Part shown: positions 12,391-25,044 of the stretch, piece by piece | Layout of the letters: every line of letters starts with the position of its first letter | Numbering within the stretch: position 1 is the first letter of the stretch | Assembly: GCF_000313135.1 (NCBI RefSeq) | Contig: NW_004457394.1 | Coordinates: 18,970-74,403 of the forward strand | DNA length: 55,434 nucleotides | Origin: Acanthamoeba castellanii str. Neff | Taxonomy: Eukaryota; Discosea; Longamoebia; Acanthamoebidae | Direction of reading: 5' to 3' | Program-made: the position numbers and the translations under genes | The notes under the pieces: generated by a model | The model's input: only the letters and a program-made list of their open reading frames with translations | What the model was told of the DNA's origin: nothing | The model's database searches: none

Positions 12391-12715
12391 TCTGCTGACA
12401 GAGACAAGAGATGGCCTCGTCGACTGGCAGGCGGTAGCTGGCCGGCAGGCGAAGTCGTAAATCAAAGTTGGAATGAATCGAAATCGCCGACGACCTGTGC
12501 TACCCACAAAGGTTTTAGTTTTTTTCTTCGCGGCGTTCCCAACACCACGCAAGGCGCGCGGAGAAAGCCCAATGCGCGCCAGGCAATTTCCCAGATTAAT
12601 GCACCAGCGCGCGCGTGTTGTACAGGAAGAGTAGAACAGGTTTGTTTCATGGATAGTTGGACACCCCCAACAACATCAGCTCGAAGGAAGTGTTGATGGG
12701 TGCGCGAGTGTCTTC
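12391..12715. other. intergenic, no gene seen
   Basis: This 325-bp gap lies upstream of the FHA kinase start and downstream of the next minus-strand gene. It should contain the FHA kinase promoter and the neighbour's 3' end. No distinct element stood out. Confidence 0.4.
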
Positions 12716-13954
12716 TCAGTCGTTTTTGGCCGAGGAGAAGTGAGAGGGAAGCACACTGCTGCCGCTCTCCTTGCCGGCCAGCCACCCGAAGACCCTGCGT
12801 GCATCGGTGGCCAGGTACGCTCTGTTTGTGTTGCCAACGGGTTGGAGTAGAGAGAATGGAGACGGTGAGCAATAAGATCGTAGCTGGTCGACACGGACCA
12901 GCTTTCGGCAGAGAAGGCGTACCGAGAACGAAGAGACTGAAAGAGGACGACGCCTAGGAATGCAAGTAGCACCAGCGGGAACCACAACACCCACACGAAC
13001 GGCAGGTGCAAGAAGCCCAACACCCTGCCCAACACACAAGCCCGTCAGCACCAGCAAGCACACGCTGAAAAGGGAAAGTGCAGAAAGTAACCAGATAAAA
13101 CAGAATAATGAACAAATAAACGGCTGTGCGACGTACGAGAGGAGGGCGTAGCTGCCCGACTTCCTGTGTGCGGTGAGGCCGTAGGCGATGGCCAGCGCGT
13201 AGGCGGCCCAGAAGAAGGCGAAGGCGATCAGCATCTCGGGCAGGATGGGCACGGCACAGGCGCCCACCAGAAGGCCTCGCCCCAGTCGGCCCAAGTTGTC
13301 GATTTCTACCAGCTTCAGCACTTCATCATTCTCCACCTCACCTGCAACGAGCCTCTCCCTATCGTTCTGCCCACTCTGCCGTATCCTGCACACAAAATTC
13401 GAGAGTCAAATCGCAGCCAGCAGAGATGAAGATTGCATCGTGGAAATTCAATCGAGTAGTACCTCTCCTTGCCCTTATAGCTCCTCCTGCCCTCGCCATC
13501 GAGTAGTGGGCTGGTGTGCAGGGTGAGCCATGCGCTCTTCGACTTGCCCTTGGCTCTGCTCGCGTCGTATTCGCCAAATCGCCAGCTGAGATCGAGGAAT
13601 CGGCGTCCCTTGTGCATGGTCTCTGCCCACCCTTTCTTCACCGTGTTGGCCAGGCTCGCGGTCTCCTCCCTCTTTCCATCCGCCCTCTTGCCGCCCTTGA
13701 GGTCGAACAGCCAATCGATGGTGAGCACCGAGTAGAGCAGACCCACGTTGGCACCGTGGATTGCAGACACCACCGCCTCGCCCAGCCGTCCGCCAGCCTT
13801 CTCCACGTCTCTACTGTTCTGCTGTGCCGAAGACGTCACCTCTCCATCTTGCTGCTGCTCATCATCATCTTTCCCATTCTCTTTCCAGATTCTTAACTTC
13901 TTCGCGGAGGGCAAGGGTTGTGCGTGCGGCTTGGGCAGTATGAAAGTGTGACAT
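12716..13954 (-). CDS. uncharacterised multi-pass membrane protein
   Basis: Five exons (13954-13898, 13821-13463, 13385-13137, 13024-12923, 12821-12716) give 290 aa in frame. The start at 13954 was chosen because its short exon (MSHFHTAQAARTTLALREE) splices over a 76-bp intron in exact phase with the next exon, which itself has no upstream ATG. Hydrophobic segments include the run around PEMLIAFAFFWAAYALAIAYG and another around WVLWFPLVLLAFLGVVLF. A conserved-looking basic and aromatic stretch (RRFLDLSWRFGEYDASR) precedes them. I do not recognise the family. It follows another unknown membrane protein gene on the same strand. Confidence 0.72.
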
Positions 13955-14195
13955 GTCTGGGCCTGCCCACAACTCCTGACAGCTCCTCTAAAAGAGGCAC
14001 AACAACACCAAGCGTGTTGGGCTGTGGGAGAAGGGGTGTTCCCTCTTCCCTGCCCAGCCACCACTGTGCGAGCCTAAGATCACAAAAAGAAGACAGAAAA
14101 CCCGTAGACAACAGTTGTGCGCTTTTTGGCTCTTGGTCAAGTGGAGGGCGGTTGGCCAGTTGACAGTGTCCCTTGCCACATCTAGGTCCACCTAC

Positions 14196-15672
14196 CTAAA
14201 CACTGTCTATTGCGCTACCAATCATTGAGAAGAAATGGTGGCAAAAACAGGCCAGTAGCCTGTGTACATCTTTAGCATAGTTGTGTATTTCCACATGTTG
14301 TTGCAACATCTCCGTTTTGTTTTCGCAAGTGTGCATGTACATAAAAATCATTGGGCGTTGCTGACCTCCTTCGTCTCCGCTGGTGGAGGGGGTAACATCC
14401 CTCTGGCGCTGCAATTGCTGCTGATACTCCAACTCTCGCTGCGCGTAGTATCGGTCCATCAGTTCTCTGTAACGCACACGCACACGCACACGCACCACCG
14501 CACACGCACACCACAGGTGAGCACAGAGTGAGATGGCCTAGAAGGCGAAAACAAGAGACTCACTTTTCCAGGGCCTCCGCTTCCTGCTTCTTCTTCTGCG
14601 TCTCCTCCGTGACGGGCTGGATAGGGAACCAGCTGGGCACCTTCAGCGACATCCACGACATGACACTCTCATGCGCAGCCTGTCGTTCACAAAAGCCAAA
14701 TCGGCCACGACCACCACAGCATCGACCACGTGTGAGCAACTGGACTCGACATCCTCCACGATGTAAAGTTCAAGGAGAGGATACGATATACTATACCTCT
14801 TCTTTCTCCTTTTGAGCGTTCAAGTGGTAGGCGATGGTTTCCAGCTGCTGGTCGATATGCTCCAGCTCGCTCTGTGCGGCTTGGGCTCTTTGTCGCAGCA
14901 ATGTCTGATGTCGCACACGCGTTTGGCACGCGCACGCGCACGCACACGCAGACAAATACAAAAGAAAGTGCACAACCAAGTGAGTGTTCGAGAACAAACA
15001 GTGATGATGCTGGCGATGAATGCACCTGCCGCTTTTCGATGAGTCGCTGCTGAAAGATCTGCTGCCTCTTCTTGTTGTACCATCGGTTCCAGAGGGCCAC
15101 GCCACCCTCGCCCACGGCGGCCAGGCCGCCCAAGGTGGACATGCCCAGCAGTGCGGGGTAGGGACCACCTGCATCATCGACACACGCGCCCTTAGCCTCT
15201 TACACAGAAGGTGTGCCGGGCACTACACGTTGTGATGCACCTGTGGCGGCACCCAGCAGGGCGCCGGTGGCCATGCCCGCGTAGAGGCTCGGCACCATGC
15301 CCTCCCATTGCATATCAACACGTAGAAGCTCCCTGGACACTGCACCACAGAGTCCATTAATCAGCGATTTTGTTTGCAATTAAAACCACAAAAAGATTGG
15401 GCTGGGCTCCTACCGAGGAACAGGCCAGTGGTGGTGCCGGCGGTGAGACCACCAGCGAGAGCCGAGGTGAAGATGATCGTGGAGGGCGGTTTGGAGGCCG
15501 CGGCAGCGAGCAGCGTAGAGGCTGCAATCTCCTGTGCAGGGCCTGCCTCGAGGGCGAGTCGCAGCCGACGTCGTGCTACTGCCGCGCCCACCACCATGCC
15601 CACCGCCGTCGCCCCTGCCGTCCGCTTCCACACCGGACCCCACTGCGCCTTGATTCTCTTCTCCTCTTCCAT
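14196..15672 (-). CDS. uncharacterised glycine-rich membrane protein with coiled-coil tail
   Basis: Six exons (15672-15414, 15339-15241, 15168-15026, 14904-14797, 14679-14564, 14466-14196) sum to 331 aa. The N-terminal half has several glycine- and alanine-rich hydrophobic segments (for example AGATAVGMVVGAAVA and SALAGGLTAGTTTGLFLG) reminiscent of Tim17-type or glycine-zipper membrane helices. The second half is charged and glutamine-rich, probably coiled coil (RQRAQAAQSELEHIDQQLE; YAQRELEYQQQLQRQRD). A mitochondrial membrane role is only a guess. The last 50 residues or so come from AT-richer sequence and could be wrong if a further intron was missed. Confidence 0.65.
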
Positions 15673-15739
15673 CTTTGTGTTTTTATTGTTTGTTTTGATT
15701 AAATCTATTTCTTTTTCAGTTTTTTAATTTCTCGCCAAG
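15673..15739. promoter_or_regulatory. 67-bp divergent promoter gap
   Basis: Only 67 bp separate the start codon of the membrane protein (-) from that of uracil phosphoribosyltransferase (+). The gap is AT-rich and T-rich. Both 5' leaders and core promoters must fit here or overlap coding sequence. Confidence 0.5.
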
Positions 15740-17320
15740 ATGGAGCTGTTCGAAGCATCGCCGCAGTACGCGTCGCCCAAGCCGGGGTTCGATTACCGTC
15801 CCCCTACGCCGCGTGTGTTCGTCATGCCGCCCTCGTACCAGGTCAAGGGTGCGTCTGCGATTTAATCCGGAGATTAACATCCTTAAATCATTTAATTTGA
15901 GATTATGAAAGCAATCACAATTCTCATTGCGCTTTGCTCCCCTCCATCCATCCATCTAATGATTTGTTTTGTTTTGTTTGTTTATTATTCTTTTTGGCCA
16001 GGTTTGCACACCATCATCCGCGACCGCAACACCAGCAATGAGGACTTCGTGTTCTACTCCAACCGACTCATCCGCCTTCTCGTCGAAGAGGGCCTCAAGT
16101 TTGCTCCCACACCGCCGTGTCGTTGTGTGTCGTTGTGTCGTGTGTGTGTTGCCGTTCTCACACACTGCACCACTTTCTGATGTCTCTGCAGCCACCTGCC
16201 ATTCGTGGACAAGGTCATCAACACACCCACGGGCGACGCCTACCGAGGCGTCGAGTGGCCCTCCCGCCTCTGTGGCGTGTCCGTCGTTCGCGCAGGAGGT
16301 AACGCACATCCTCCTCATTGTGGTGTTGGTTTGTGCCCATATATTATGCCTGTGTGCGTGTGCGGTGGTGTGTGCGTGTGCGTGTATGCGTGTGCGTGAG
16401 AATGAGCATGAGCTAGAATTGCTGACGATGCTCTCTTTTGCGCAGAGAGCATGGAATCGGCCTTGAAGGCCGTCGCCAAGGACGTTCGGATAGGCAAGAT
16501 CCTCATTGAACGCAACGAAGTACACGTCCCCTTCATGTATCTATGTAGTGTTGTTGTTTTGTGTGCGTGTGTGGGTGTGTGCGTGTGTGAGTGTGTGTGC
16601 GCGTGTGTGTGTGTGTGTGGTGTGTGCGTTAGCGTGAATATCGACCACATGTCTAACATGCCTGGAAACCAGGACACGGGCGAGCCTGAGCTGTACTTCG
16701 TCAAGCTGCCAGAGGACATCAACAACCGATTCGTCCTTCTTCTCGATCCCATTCTCGCCTCCGGTTCGTCTTTTTCCTCCTCTTCCTCTCATCTTTTCAT
16801 TCTCTGATTCGATTTGATTCGATTTGCACAGGCGGCGGTGCCAAGCGAGCGATTCAGGTGTTGCTCGACCACGGCGTGAAGGAGGAGAAGATCCTCTTCC
16901 TCACACTGATCGGTACCGCCACATCTGCACACGCACAACATCACCTTCGCTCACTCGTCTATTTCTCGTGTGTCGTGTGGTGCGTGCGTGTGCGGTGGTG
17001 CGTGAACGCAGCGGCTCCCGAGGGCATTCGAGCGGTGTGCGCTGCCTACCCGGAGGTGGGGATCGTCGTCTCGGAAGTCGATCCCGGCCTCAACGAAAAG
17101 GTTTCTCCCCCCCCCGTCCCTCCCAGACACGACACGACACGACACGACACGACACGACACGACACGACACGACACGACACGACACGACACGACACGACAC
17201 GACACGACACGACACGATCGCTAACCGTGACTAAACGGGGTTGTCCGACCGCTCTTGCAGAAGAAGGTAACGCCCGGCATCGGCGACTTTGCCGATCGTT
17301 ACTTCTGCACGGAGGACTGA
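15740..17320 (+). CDS. uracil phosphoribosyltransferase
   Basis: Eight exons (15740-15848, 16002-16098, 16192-16298, 16446-16519, 16673-16763, 16832-16912, 17012-17100, 17261-17320) give 235 aa. The enzyme makes UMP from uracil and PRPP in pyrimidine salvage, in the cytosol. Signature blocks are visible: the tetramer-type N-terminus with LHTIIRDRNT, the TPTGDAYRGVEW block, KILIERNEDTGEPELYFVKLP, the PRPP-binding loop LLLDPILASGGGAKRAI, and the uracil-binding C-terminus PGIGDFADRYFCTED. Length is typical of eukaryotic UPRT. The family usually reads GDFGDRYFGT at the end, so the alanine and cysteine are mild variants. Intron 7 carries a long GACAC array. Confidence 0.95.
17126..17217. repeat. 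GACAC pentanucleotide array
   Basis: About 18 nearly perfect tandem GACAC units lie in the last intron of the UPRT gene. This is the purest array in the window and is likely to vary in length between strains. Confidence 0.92.
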
Positions 17321-17454
17321 AGCCAGCGGCCGCCTTACTGCTTCTTCTTCTTCTTCTTCGTGTTCGTGTTGGTGCTGAAATACATGCGAGTACATCCTCC
17401 ACGCCACCAGACCATTGTGTCACAATTTTTTTGGAGGTGTGTAGCATGAGATCT

Positions 17455-17909
17455 TTAGATGTTGAGATAGGAGTGCTTGCCCACGGCCTTCTTCGAGCAT
17501 GTCTTGGTAAGCGAGGCACCTGCAGGAAGGTGGGGGGCACACAGCAGCAGGAACGGAGATGTAGAAGGAACCAACCACGGGAGGGTGGGAGATAAAAAGG
17601 ATGAGAAAGATGAACGGATGAGAAAGAGAGAGAAAGATGCGAAGAAGACGAGGCGCGAACGGAGGCGAAACCTTTCCAGAGTAGTTTGAGAATGTCACCA
17701 CACCCGGGTATGCACGGGGCGAAGAGGGAAAAGATGACCCACCACGCCGCGCAGAAGAGCGACACCGGGAGGAGCAAAACGGCCAACACCGCGAAGATGA
17801 CGAACGTCACTGGATTACAGCCCATCCTCCACAAGCTCTCACACCTTCTCCTTCTCTCATCTGCGCATTCCTCGACGGCAACCGCGCGAGAGAGATTATA
17901 CTGTCCCAT
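17455..17909 (-). CDS. small cysteine-rich membrane protein, paralogue 1
   Basis: Two exons (17909-17672, 17519-17455) encode 100 aa. One strong membrane segment (NPVTFVIFAVLAVLLLPVSL) is followed by CAAWWVIFSLFAPCIPGCGDILKLLWKG, then the splice, then ASLTKTCSKKAVGKH. The neighbour at 18095-18356 has the same order of features and an intron at the same place, after the LWKG motif and in the same phase. An internal methionine (17825) aligns with the neighbour's start, so the first 28 residues may be leader or untranslated. Function is unknown. Confidence 0.8.
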
Positions 17910-18094
17910 CTTCGTCGAACGAGATATTCTCTAAAGACGGCTGCTGGTGATGTTGTCTCCGTTCGCCGTGGTTGTTGCAGCGTTGGTTGCGGCGGGCAAA
18001 ATAATAAATTAATAATAATAATAAAATAATAAACGGTTATATTTGAGTAGAGGAGGAATGGATACAATGGAGGAGAAAGAAGGGCTGGGTTCGT

Positions 18095-18356
18095 TTACGA
18101 CATGGCCTTCTTGGCGCAGTACTGCACGAGAGATGCACCTGTTGGATTGGAGCCTCCCCCCCGATGAGAACAAGCTAAATGATGAAATAAAATAGAATGA
18201 TTACGAACCCTTCCAGAGGGCCTCGAGGATCTGGGCGCAGTCGGCGAAGCAGGGCGAGCAGCAGGAGAAGAGGACCCACAGGAAGCCGCAGAAGACCGAG
18301 ATCGGGAACACCAGGATGAGGATAATCACCCACAGAATGAAGGTCACCAGATTCAT
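18095..18356 (-). CDS. small cysteine-rich membrane protein, paralogue 2
   Basis: Two exons (18356-18209, 18138-18095) encode 63 aa: a hydrophobic start (MNLVTFILWVIILILVFPIS), then FCGFLWVLFSCCSPCFADCAQILEALWKG, the intron, and ASLVQYCAKKAMS. It is a clear relative of the gene at 17455-17909 through the pattern F-C-x2-W-V-x-F-x3-(A/S)PC, the EALWKG/KLLWKG block and the shared intron phase. One or two membrane passes are likely. No known family is recognised. Confidence 0.8.
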
Positions 18357-18606
18357 ATTTTTTACGATTTTCGTCTACTCAATCAACTTGAACGAAGTTG
18401 GTGTAGTCGCTGCCTCTCAGGATGGTTCGTTCGGATGGCGAAGATGAAAAAACAAACAACAAAAAGATCTCGTTGCGGGGTCGACGGTGGAGCAACTTCG
18501 GGTAATTTAATATCTGCCAACCAATCCAATCTCGTCGAACATCTGCTATGCTGACGTCATCATGGAGGTGGCTTCGGTCGTATGATGGTGCGGCAGAAGA
18601 AGAAAG
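18357..18606. promoter_or_regulatory. divergent gap, small membrane protein / START gene
   Basis: This 250-bp region separates opposite start codons and should contain both promoters. No clear motif was picked out. Confidence 0.4.
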
Positions 18607-19782
18607 ATGGAGGCGGTGGACCCCGAGGTCTATGGCGAGGCGGAGCAGAGGGAGCGGTGGGTGGACGCCGACCTCCGTCGCATCGCGGGCGACGTAGAAG
18701 AAGGTGGCGGCTTCGAGTGGAAGCCGCACGCCGTGGGCCGCAACCGCCGCGACCAGTGCTTCGTGCACAAGGCCAAGGGCGACCCCGTCTGGTGGATCAA
18801 AGTGGTGGGCGAAGTCTTTGCTGATGAAGCCGAAGTAAAGGATGAAGTCGCCAAGAAGACAAACACGAAAGAGGTCGACGACGACGACGAGGAGAATGAA
18901 GAGAACGAAGACGAGGTCCAACCGCACCCACTGCTGCGCAACGTGGACAACTTACTGGACGAAGGTCTGCACGTGCGGCAACATGAGTGGCACCAGCTCT
19001 ACGTCGTACGCTCTCATTGCTTGTGCGTGTGTATCGTGCGTTCTACGTGTGCGGCTGTCTGTGTGCGTGTGCGTGTGCGTGTGCGTGTGCGTGCGCGTGC
19101 GCGTGCGCGTGCGCGTGCGTTGTGTTGTACTTACAAGTCCCGCATGAGCGTGTGTGTGTGATGGTCAGGACGGGCGCATCTTCGAGCGGGTGGACGACCA
19201 GGCGGAGCTGTGCTACTTCCAGTACGCGTCGCCCATCTTCTTCGTCTCCGGCCGCGACACCTGCTACATCAAGATGCGACGCGATCTCGACGATGGCGGA
19301 TTCATCCTCTCCTATCGCAGCATTCGACACGACGTACCGTCTCTCTTGCTTTGTGTTATCGTGTGCGTGTGCCTGTGTGCGTACTTCCCGCGTGTGCGTG
19401 TGCGTGCGGTGGTGCGTGTGGCTTAGGTTAGGTGGTTGACTGTGGTGTGTGCAGGACTGTCCGCCGCACAAGGACTATGTGCGGCTAGAGTTCGAGGGAG
19501 CGCACATGATCACGCCTCTGAAGGATCGCAAGGGCTTCACCTACACCTACATCCAACATGTACGTTAATTGTGTGTGTGTGTGTGTGTGTGCAGGGGTGT
19601 GCGTGCGTGCGGCGGTGCGTATGCGTGTGTGTGTGGTCGTGCTTTGACGTGTCCACGCACAGGCCGATGCCAAGGGGAGGCTGCCCAAGGCGATGGCCAA
19701 CGGACCGCAGGCGGACGTGATGCTGAAGGAAATCGAAGGCGTGCGCAAGGCCATCCGCAACCCGCTCTTGGGGCGACCCTAA
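18607..19782 (+). CDS. START-like lipid-binding protein, paralogue 1
   Basis: Four exons (18607-19005, 19169-19333, 19455-19559, 19663-19782) give 262 aa. The blocks WWIKVVGEV, LLDEGLHVRQHEWHQLY, RDTCYIKMRRDLDDGGFILSYRSI and YVRLEFEGAHMITPLKDRKGFTYTYIQH resemble the START fold (PCTP/StAR type), which binds lipids such as phospholipids or sterols in the cytosol. The R-D-x-C-Y-x-K-x-R-R-D strand is typical. An acidic insert (VDDDDEENEENEDE) lies at about residues 92-105. No signal peptide or membrane span is seen, so it is a soluble transfer- or sensor-type protein. The next gene is a tandem paralogue. Confidence 0.78.
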
Positions 19783-19876
19783 AACAAATAAACGAACCAA
19801 TCACAAAAACAGAATAGTGTATGAGCTGCGCTTCGTTGCAGGCGTGAAGAAGACAACTGAACAGATCAAGAAGAAG

Positions 19877-21034
19877 ATGAGCGGCGAACGATTCGATCAG
19901 GCGACACTGGACGGCTGGCTGGACGAGGACCTGGCGCGTATCAACGACGAGTCCCTGTGGAAGGAGCACAAGAAGGGCAAGGGCGACGGTGAGGAGGTGG
20001 TGGTCTTCGTCCACAAGCCCAAGGACGACTCGTTCTGGTGGTTCAAGGTCGTCGCGCCCATGCCCTCGGCCACGCTCGCCCAGGCCAAGTACTCCCCCCC
20101 CCCGCATCGCGGACTTGAGAAAAAGATCGAAGCGAACTATTCTTTTCGTCTTCGTTCTTTCTGTTCTGCGCAGCGACTTGTTCGATGTCTCGTTCGCGGA
20201 GAGGAAGAAGGAATGGAACGACCTCTACAAGGTACCCTCTCCCTACCCGTCTTCTTTTCATTTTTTTTATTTAAATTTTTTATTTTTTATCTGCAGGGCG
20301 GGAAGGTCGTGGAGAAGGTGAACGACAAGACCGAGGTGTGCCACTTCCAGTACGACCCGGCCATGATGCTCATGTCGGCTCGCGACGTTTGCTACGTCAA
20401 GACCCGCCGCGACCTCGACAACGGCGCCTTCCTCCTGTCTTACCGCAGCGTCGAGCATGAGGTACAATAATGTTCTCACGACTTCACCATGTCAACCAGC
20501 GCTGACTCATCCGTGTGTGTCGTGTGTCGTTTGTGTTGTGTGTGTGTTGTGTGTCACATGTGTTGTGTCCTGTGCTGCGCGTGTCATGTGTGTGTCGTGT
20601 GCCGTGCGTCTAGGGAGCTCCGGTGACCAAGGACTTTGTGCGCATGGAGCTGCAGGGCGCGAACCTCATTCAGCCCAGGCCCGAGGGTGGAATCCTCTAC
20701 ACCTACATTCAGCACGTACGTCTGGCGTGTCATGTCGTACCTTGTCGAGTGTCGTGTGCAGTGTGGCGTGTGTGTCGTGTGTGTCGTGTGTGTCGTATGA
20801 GTCGTGTGTGTCGTGTGTGTCGTATGAGTCGTGTGTGTTGTGTGTCACAGGTGTTATGCGTCATGTGCGTGTTCATGTGGTTTGGTGCTAACCTCATGGC
20901 ATGGTCAACGGCCCACACAGTTGGATTCGAAGGTGCCGACGCTGGTGGCCAACAAGCCCCTGGGCGGCGTGATGCTCAAGGAGACCGAGGCCAGGCGCAA
21001 GGCCCTCTCCAACCCCATCGTGGGCTCCCAGTAG
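19877..21034 (+). CDS. START-like lipid-binding protein, paralogue 2
   Basis: Five exons (19877-20088, 20174-20231, 20297-20461, 20614-20715, 20921-21034) give 216 aa. It aligns along its length with the gene just upstream: FWWFKVVAP, FDVSFAERKKEWNDLYK, ARDVCYVKTRRDLDNGAFLL and DFVRMELQGANL with TYIQH. The three downstream introns sit at the same codons in both genes, and the 165-bp exon has identical length. One intron (20089-20173) is extra or was lost in the other copy. The acidic insert of paralogue 1 is absent. Start 19877 is the first ATG of the frame. Confidence 0.8.
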
Positions 21035-21188
21035 AGATAGAAAACTGACGTTCATCTGCTCGTTCGTGTACTCATCAAGCAGCGTCGTCAAGAGAATGCT
21101 CGATTCGCTTTCGTTTTTCGTTTCGTTTCGTTTCGTTTCACTAATTGTTAAATCAAATCGATGAAAAACTGAAAGATTGCACTTGACG

Positions 21189-23172
<1,984 letters not shown>

Positions 23173-23357
23173 GCCTCAAGCCAAGACACGACACGACACG
23201 ACACACAGCACACACAGCACACGCATGATCAAACAGCTTTTTATGTGCCAAGAATGCAAGATCTCAGCATTCCCAGCATACCAAAAGGTGACCGTTTGGT
23301 TTTTTAAATATTTATGACTTTACCGCAGCCTTTATCGATCATCAACAGATAAATCAG

Positions 23358-24962
23358 ATGTGGGGCCAGGGTGGAGCGATGCAACGGCAGAGCATGGTGG
23401 AAGGCGACGAGGCCGAGCCAGCCGAGATGGAGCAGGAGCAGGAGATTTTCTTTGAGCTGGAAGATGCCGCCGACACCTTTGTGGTCCCCACGCAGCCGGC
23501 AGGATCGATGGCGAGGAGGTCGTCTGGCAGCACCTCTTCGTCGAGGATGCGAACTATGTCGACCACCGACGCGTCGTCATCTTCTGTGCAGCAGCAGAGG
23601 CAGCGAATCGATTTGCGGCTCGCCTACCTGGACCTCCCGCACGCCACTTCGGCATCTTCATCTTCTTCACCTCCACCTGCACAGTCCCAGCACCAGCACC
23701 ACCACCAACGTAGCCCCTCCATGCCAGCAGCAGCCTTCTCCTCTTCTACTCAACCATCTTCGTTTCTTCATTCTTCATCTCTGCCCGCCGCTACTTCCAT
23801 CTTTTCCTTCGCCCCTTCTACTTCCTCATCTTCATCTTCTTCGCCCTTCCACAACCCCTTCGGCGTGGGCCTCCCTGCGCCCTCACCGCCTTCACCATCA
23901 CCTTCACCGTTTGCCACCACGACCACCACCTTCTTCACCCCTCTGTCGTCCATGCCCTCGTCTCTCTTTCCTCTTCATCAACAAACCGCACCACTACCAT
24001 CATCATCATCATCAACACCATCATCGTCCACGCCGTCGTCGTCTTCGACGCTGTCGTCGCTCTTCGGCGTCAACCCGATGCACAACACAACAACGACCAC
24101 TTCGACGTCGACGCAGCAGACCACGAAGAAGAAGCGGAAGCACCGGATTCGAAGCGCGTCGATGAACAGCACAACATCGTCGTCTTCTTCTTCTTCATCA
24201 TCGTCTTCTTCATCATCGAATCGACCGTCATCGACGCTGCACGACCTTGACGGAGAAGACGCCATGGACGAAGAAGAAGGCGCGCGCGGGCGTCTTCGAG
24301 ATGGCGACGAGGACGACCAGGGCGACTACTACGACTCACACGACGACGATGAAGACGACGATAACGACGACAACGATGAAGAGGAGGCCGCGGCCTTCGT
24401 GGGCGGGCGGTCGGAGCGTGAGGCCCTGCGCGTCATGGCCAAGCGCATGCGGCTCATGCAGCCCTTTGCCGACCGCCACCACCAACGCGGCGACGGCGAC
24501 GGCGACGGCGACAACGTCGAAGCCATGGCCGCAGCCGACGACGCCGACGCCGACGCCGACCACCGCAGGCCGCGGCGGGCTTCGGCCCTGACGCGGACCA
24601 GAGCCAACCCGAACCGGGCGAGCCTGCACGACGGTGGCGGCGGCAAGGGCAAGGAGTGGGTGACCGACCACGACAACGACCACGATGAGCTGGACGTGGA
24701 CGACGACGGAGTGGACGACGACGAGGAGGAGCTGTACGTGCGGGTGAAGACGCTGACGGGCAAGGTGCTGCAGGTGGCGGGCCTGCGGCGCGGGACGACG
24801 GTGGCCGAGGTCAAGCAGCGGCTCGAGGAGACGGCGGGCATCCCGAGCCACCAGCAGCGCCTGGTCTACCGCGGCAAGCAGATGGCCGACGCCCGCACCC
24901 TGGCCCACTACGCCGTCGGCCCCAACGCCATCCTCTACATGGTCCTCGCCCTACGCGGCTGA
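23358..24962 (+). CDS. low-complexity protein with C-terminal ubiquitin-like domain
   Basis: One uninterrupted frame of 534 aa, unusual for this intron-rich window. Residues about 1-450 are low complexity: Ser/Pro-rich with His/Gln runs, a basic patch (TTKKKRKHRIRS, possible nuclear signal), a Ser tract and strongly acidic Asp/Glu tracts. The last 80 residues form a ubiquitin-like fold: LYVRVKTLTGKVLQVAGLRR, then TVAEVKQRLEETAGIPSHQQ, RLVYRGKQM and the ending ILYMVLALRG. The I/L-x-Q-Q-R-L-V-Y/F-x-G-K block is the usual ubiquitin signature. The chain stops right after Arg-Gly, so a C-terminal glycine is exposed. No substrate or partner can be named. Confidence 0.85.
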   Translation: MWGQGGAMQRQSMVEGDEAEPAEMEQEQEIFFELEDAADTFVVPTQPAGSMARRSSGSTSSSRMRTMSTTDASSSSVQQQRQRIDLRLAYLDLPHATSASSSSSPPPAQSQHQHHHQRSPSMPAAAFSSSTQPSSFLHSSSLPAATSIFSFAPSTSSSSSSSPFHNPFGVGLPAPSPPSPSPSPFATTTTTFFTPLSSMPSSLFPLHQQTAPLPSSSSSTPSSSTPSSSSTLSSLFGVNPMHNTTTTTSTSTQQTTKKKRKHRIRSASMNSTTSSSSSSSSSSSSSSNRPSSTLHDLDGEDAMDEEEGARGRLRDGDEDDQGDYYDSHDDDEDDDNDDNDEEEAAAFVGGRSEREALRVMAKRMRLMQPFADRHHQRGDGDGDGDNVEAMAAADDADADADHRRPRRASALTRTRANPNRASLHDGGGGKGKEWVTDHDNDHDELDVDDDGVDDDEEELYVRVKTLTGKVLQVAGLRRGTTVAEVKQRLEETAGIPSHQQRLVYRGKQMADARTLAHYAVGPNAILYMVLALRG

Positions 24963-25044
24963 CCGGCGCTCGCTTTCACCCGCAACTCATCCATCGCTGG
25001 CATGACCTTCTCTGCTGCAAAAATGGTAAATCACCCCTGGCCTT

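Noticed and set aside
13315..14064. A long first exon reading from 14064 for the membrane protein gene
   Set aside because: That frame has no upstream ATG. A 76-bp intron at 13822-13897 links a proper ATG exon in exact phase, which is a better model.
17126..17217. Possible CRISPR array or telomere-like repeat
   Set aside because: The units are 5 bp without spacers, lie inside a spliced intron and are not a telomeric sequence. It is a microsatellite.
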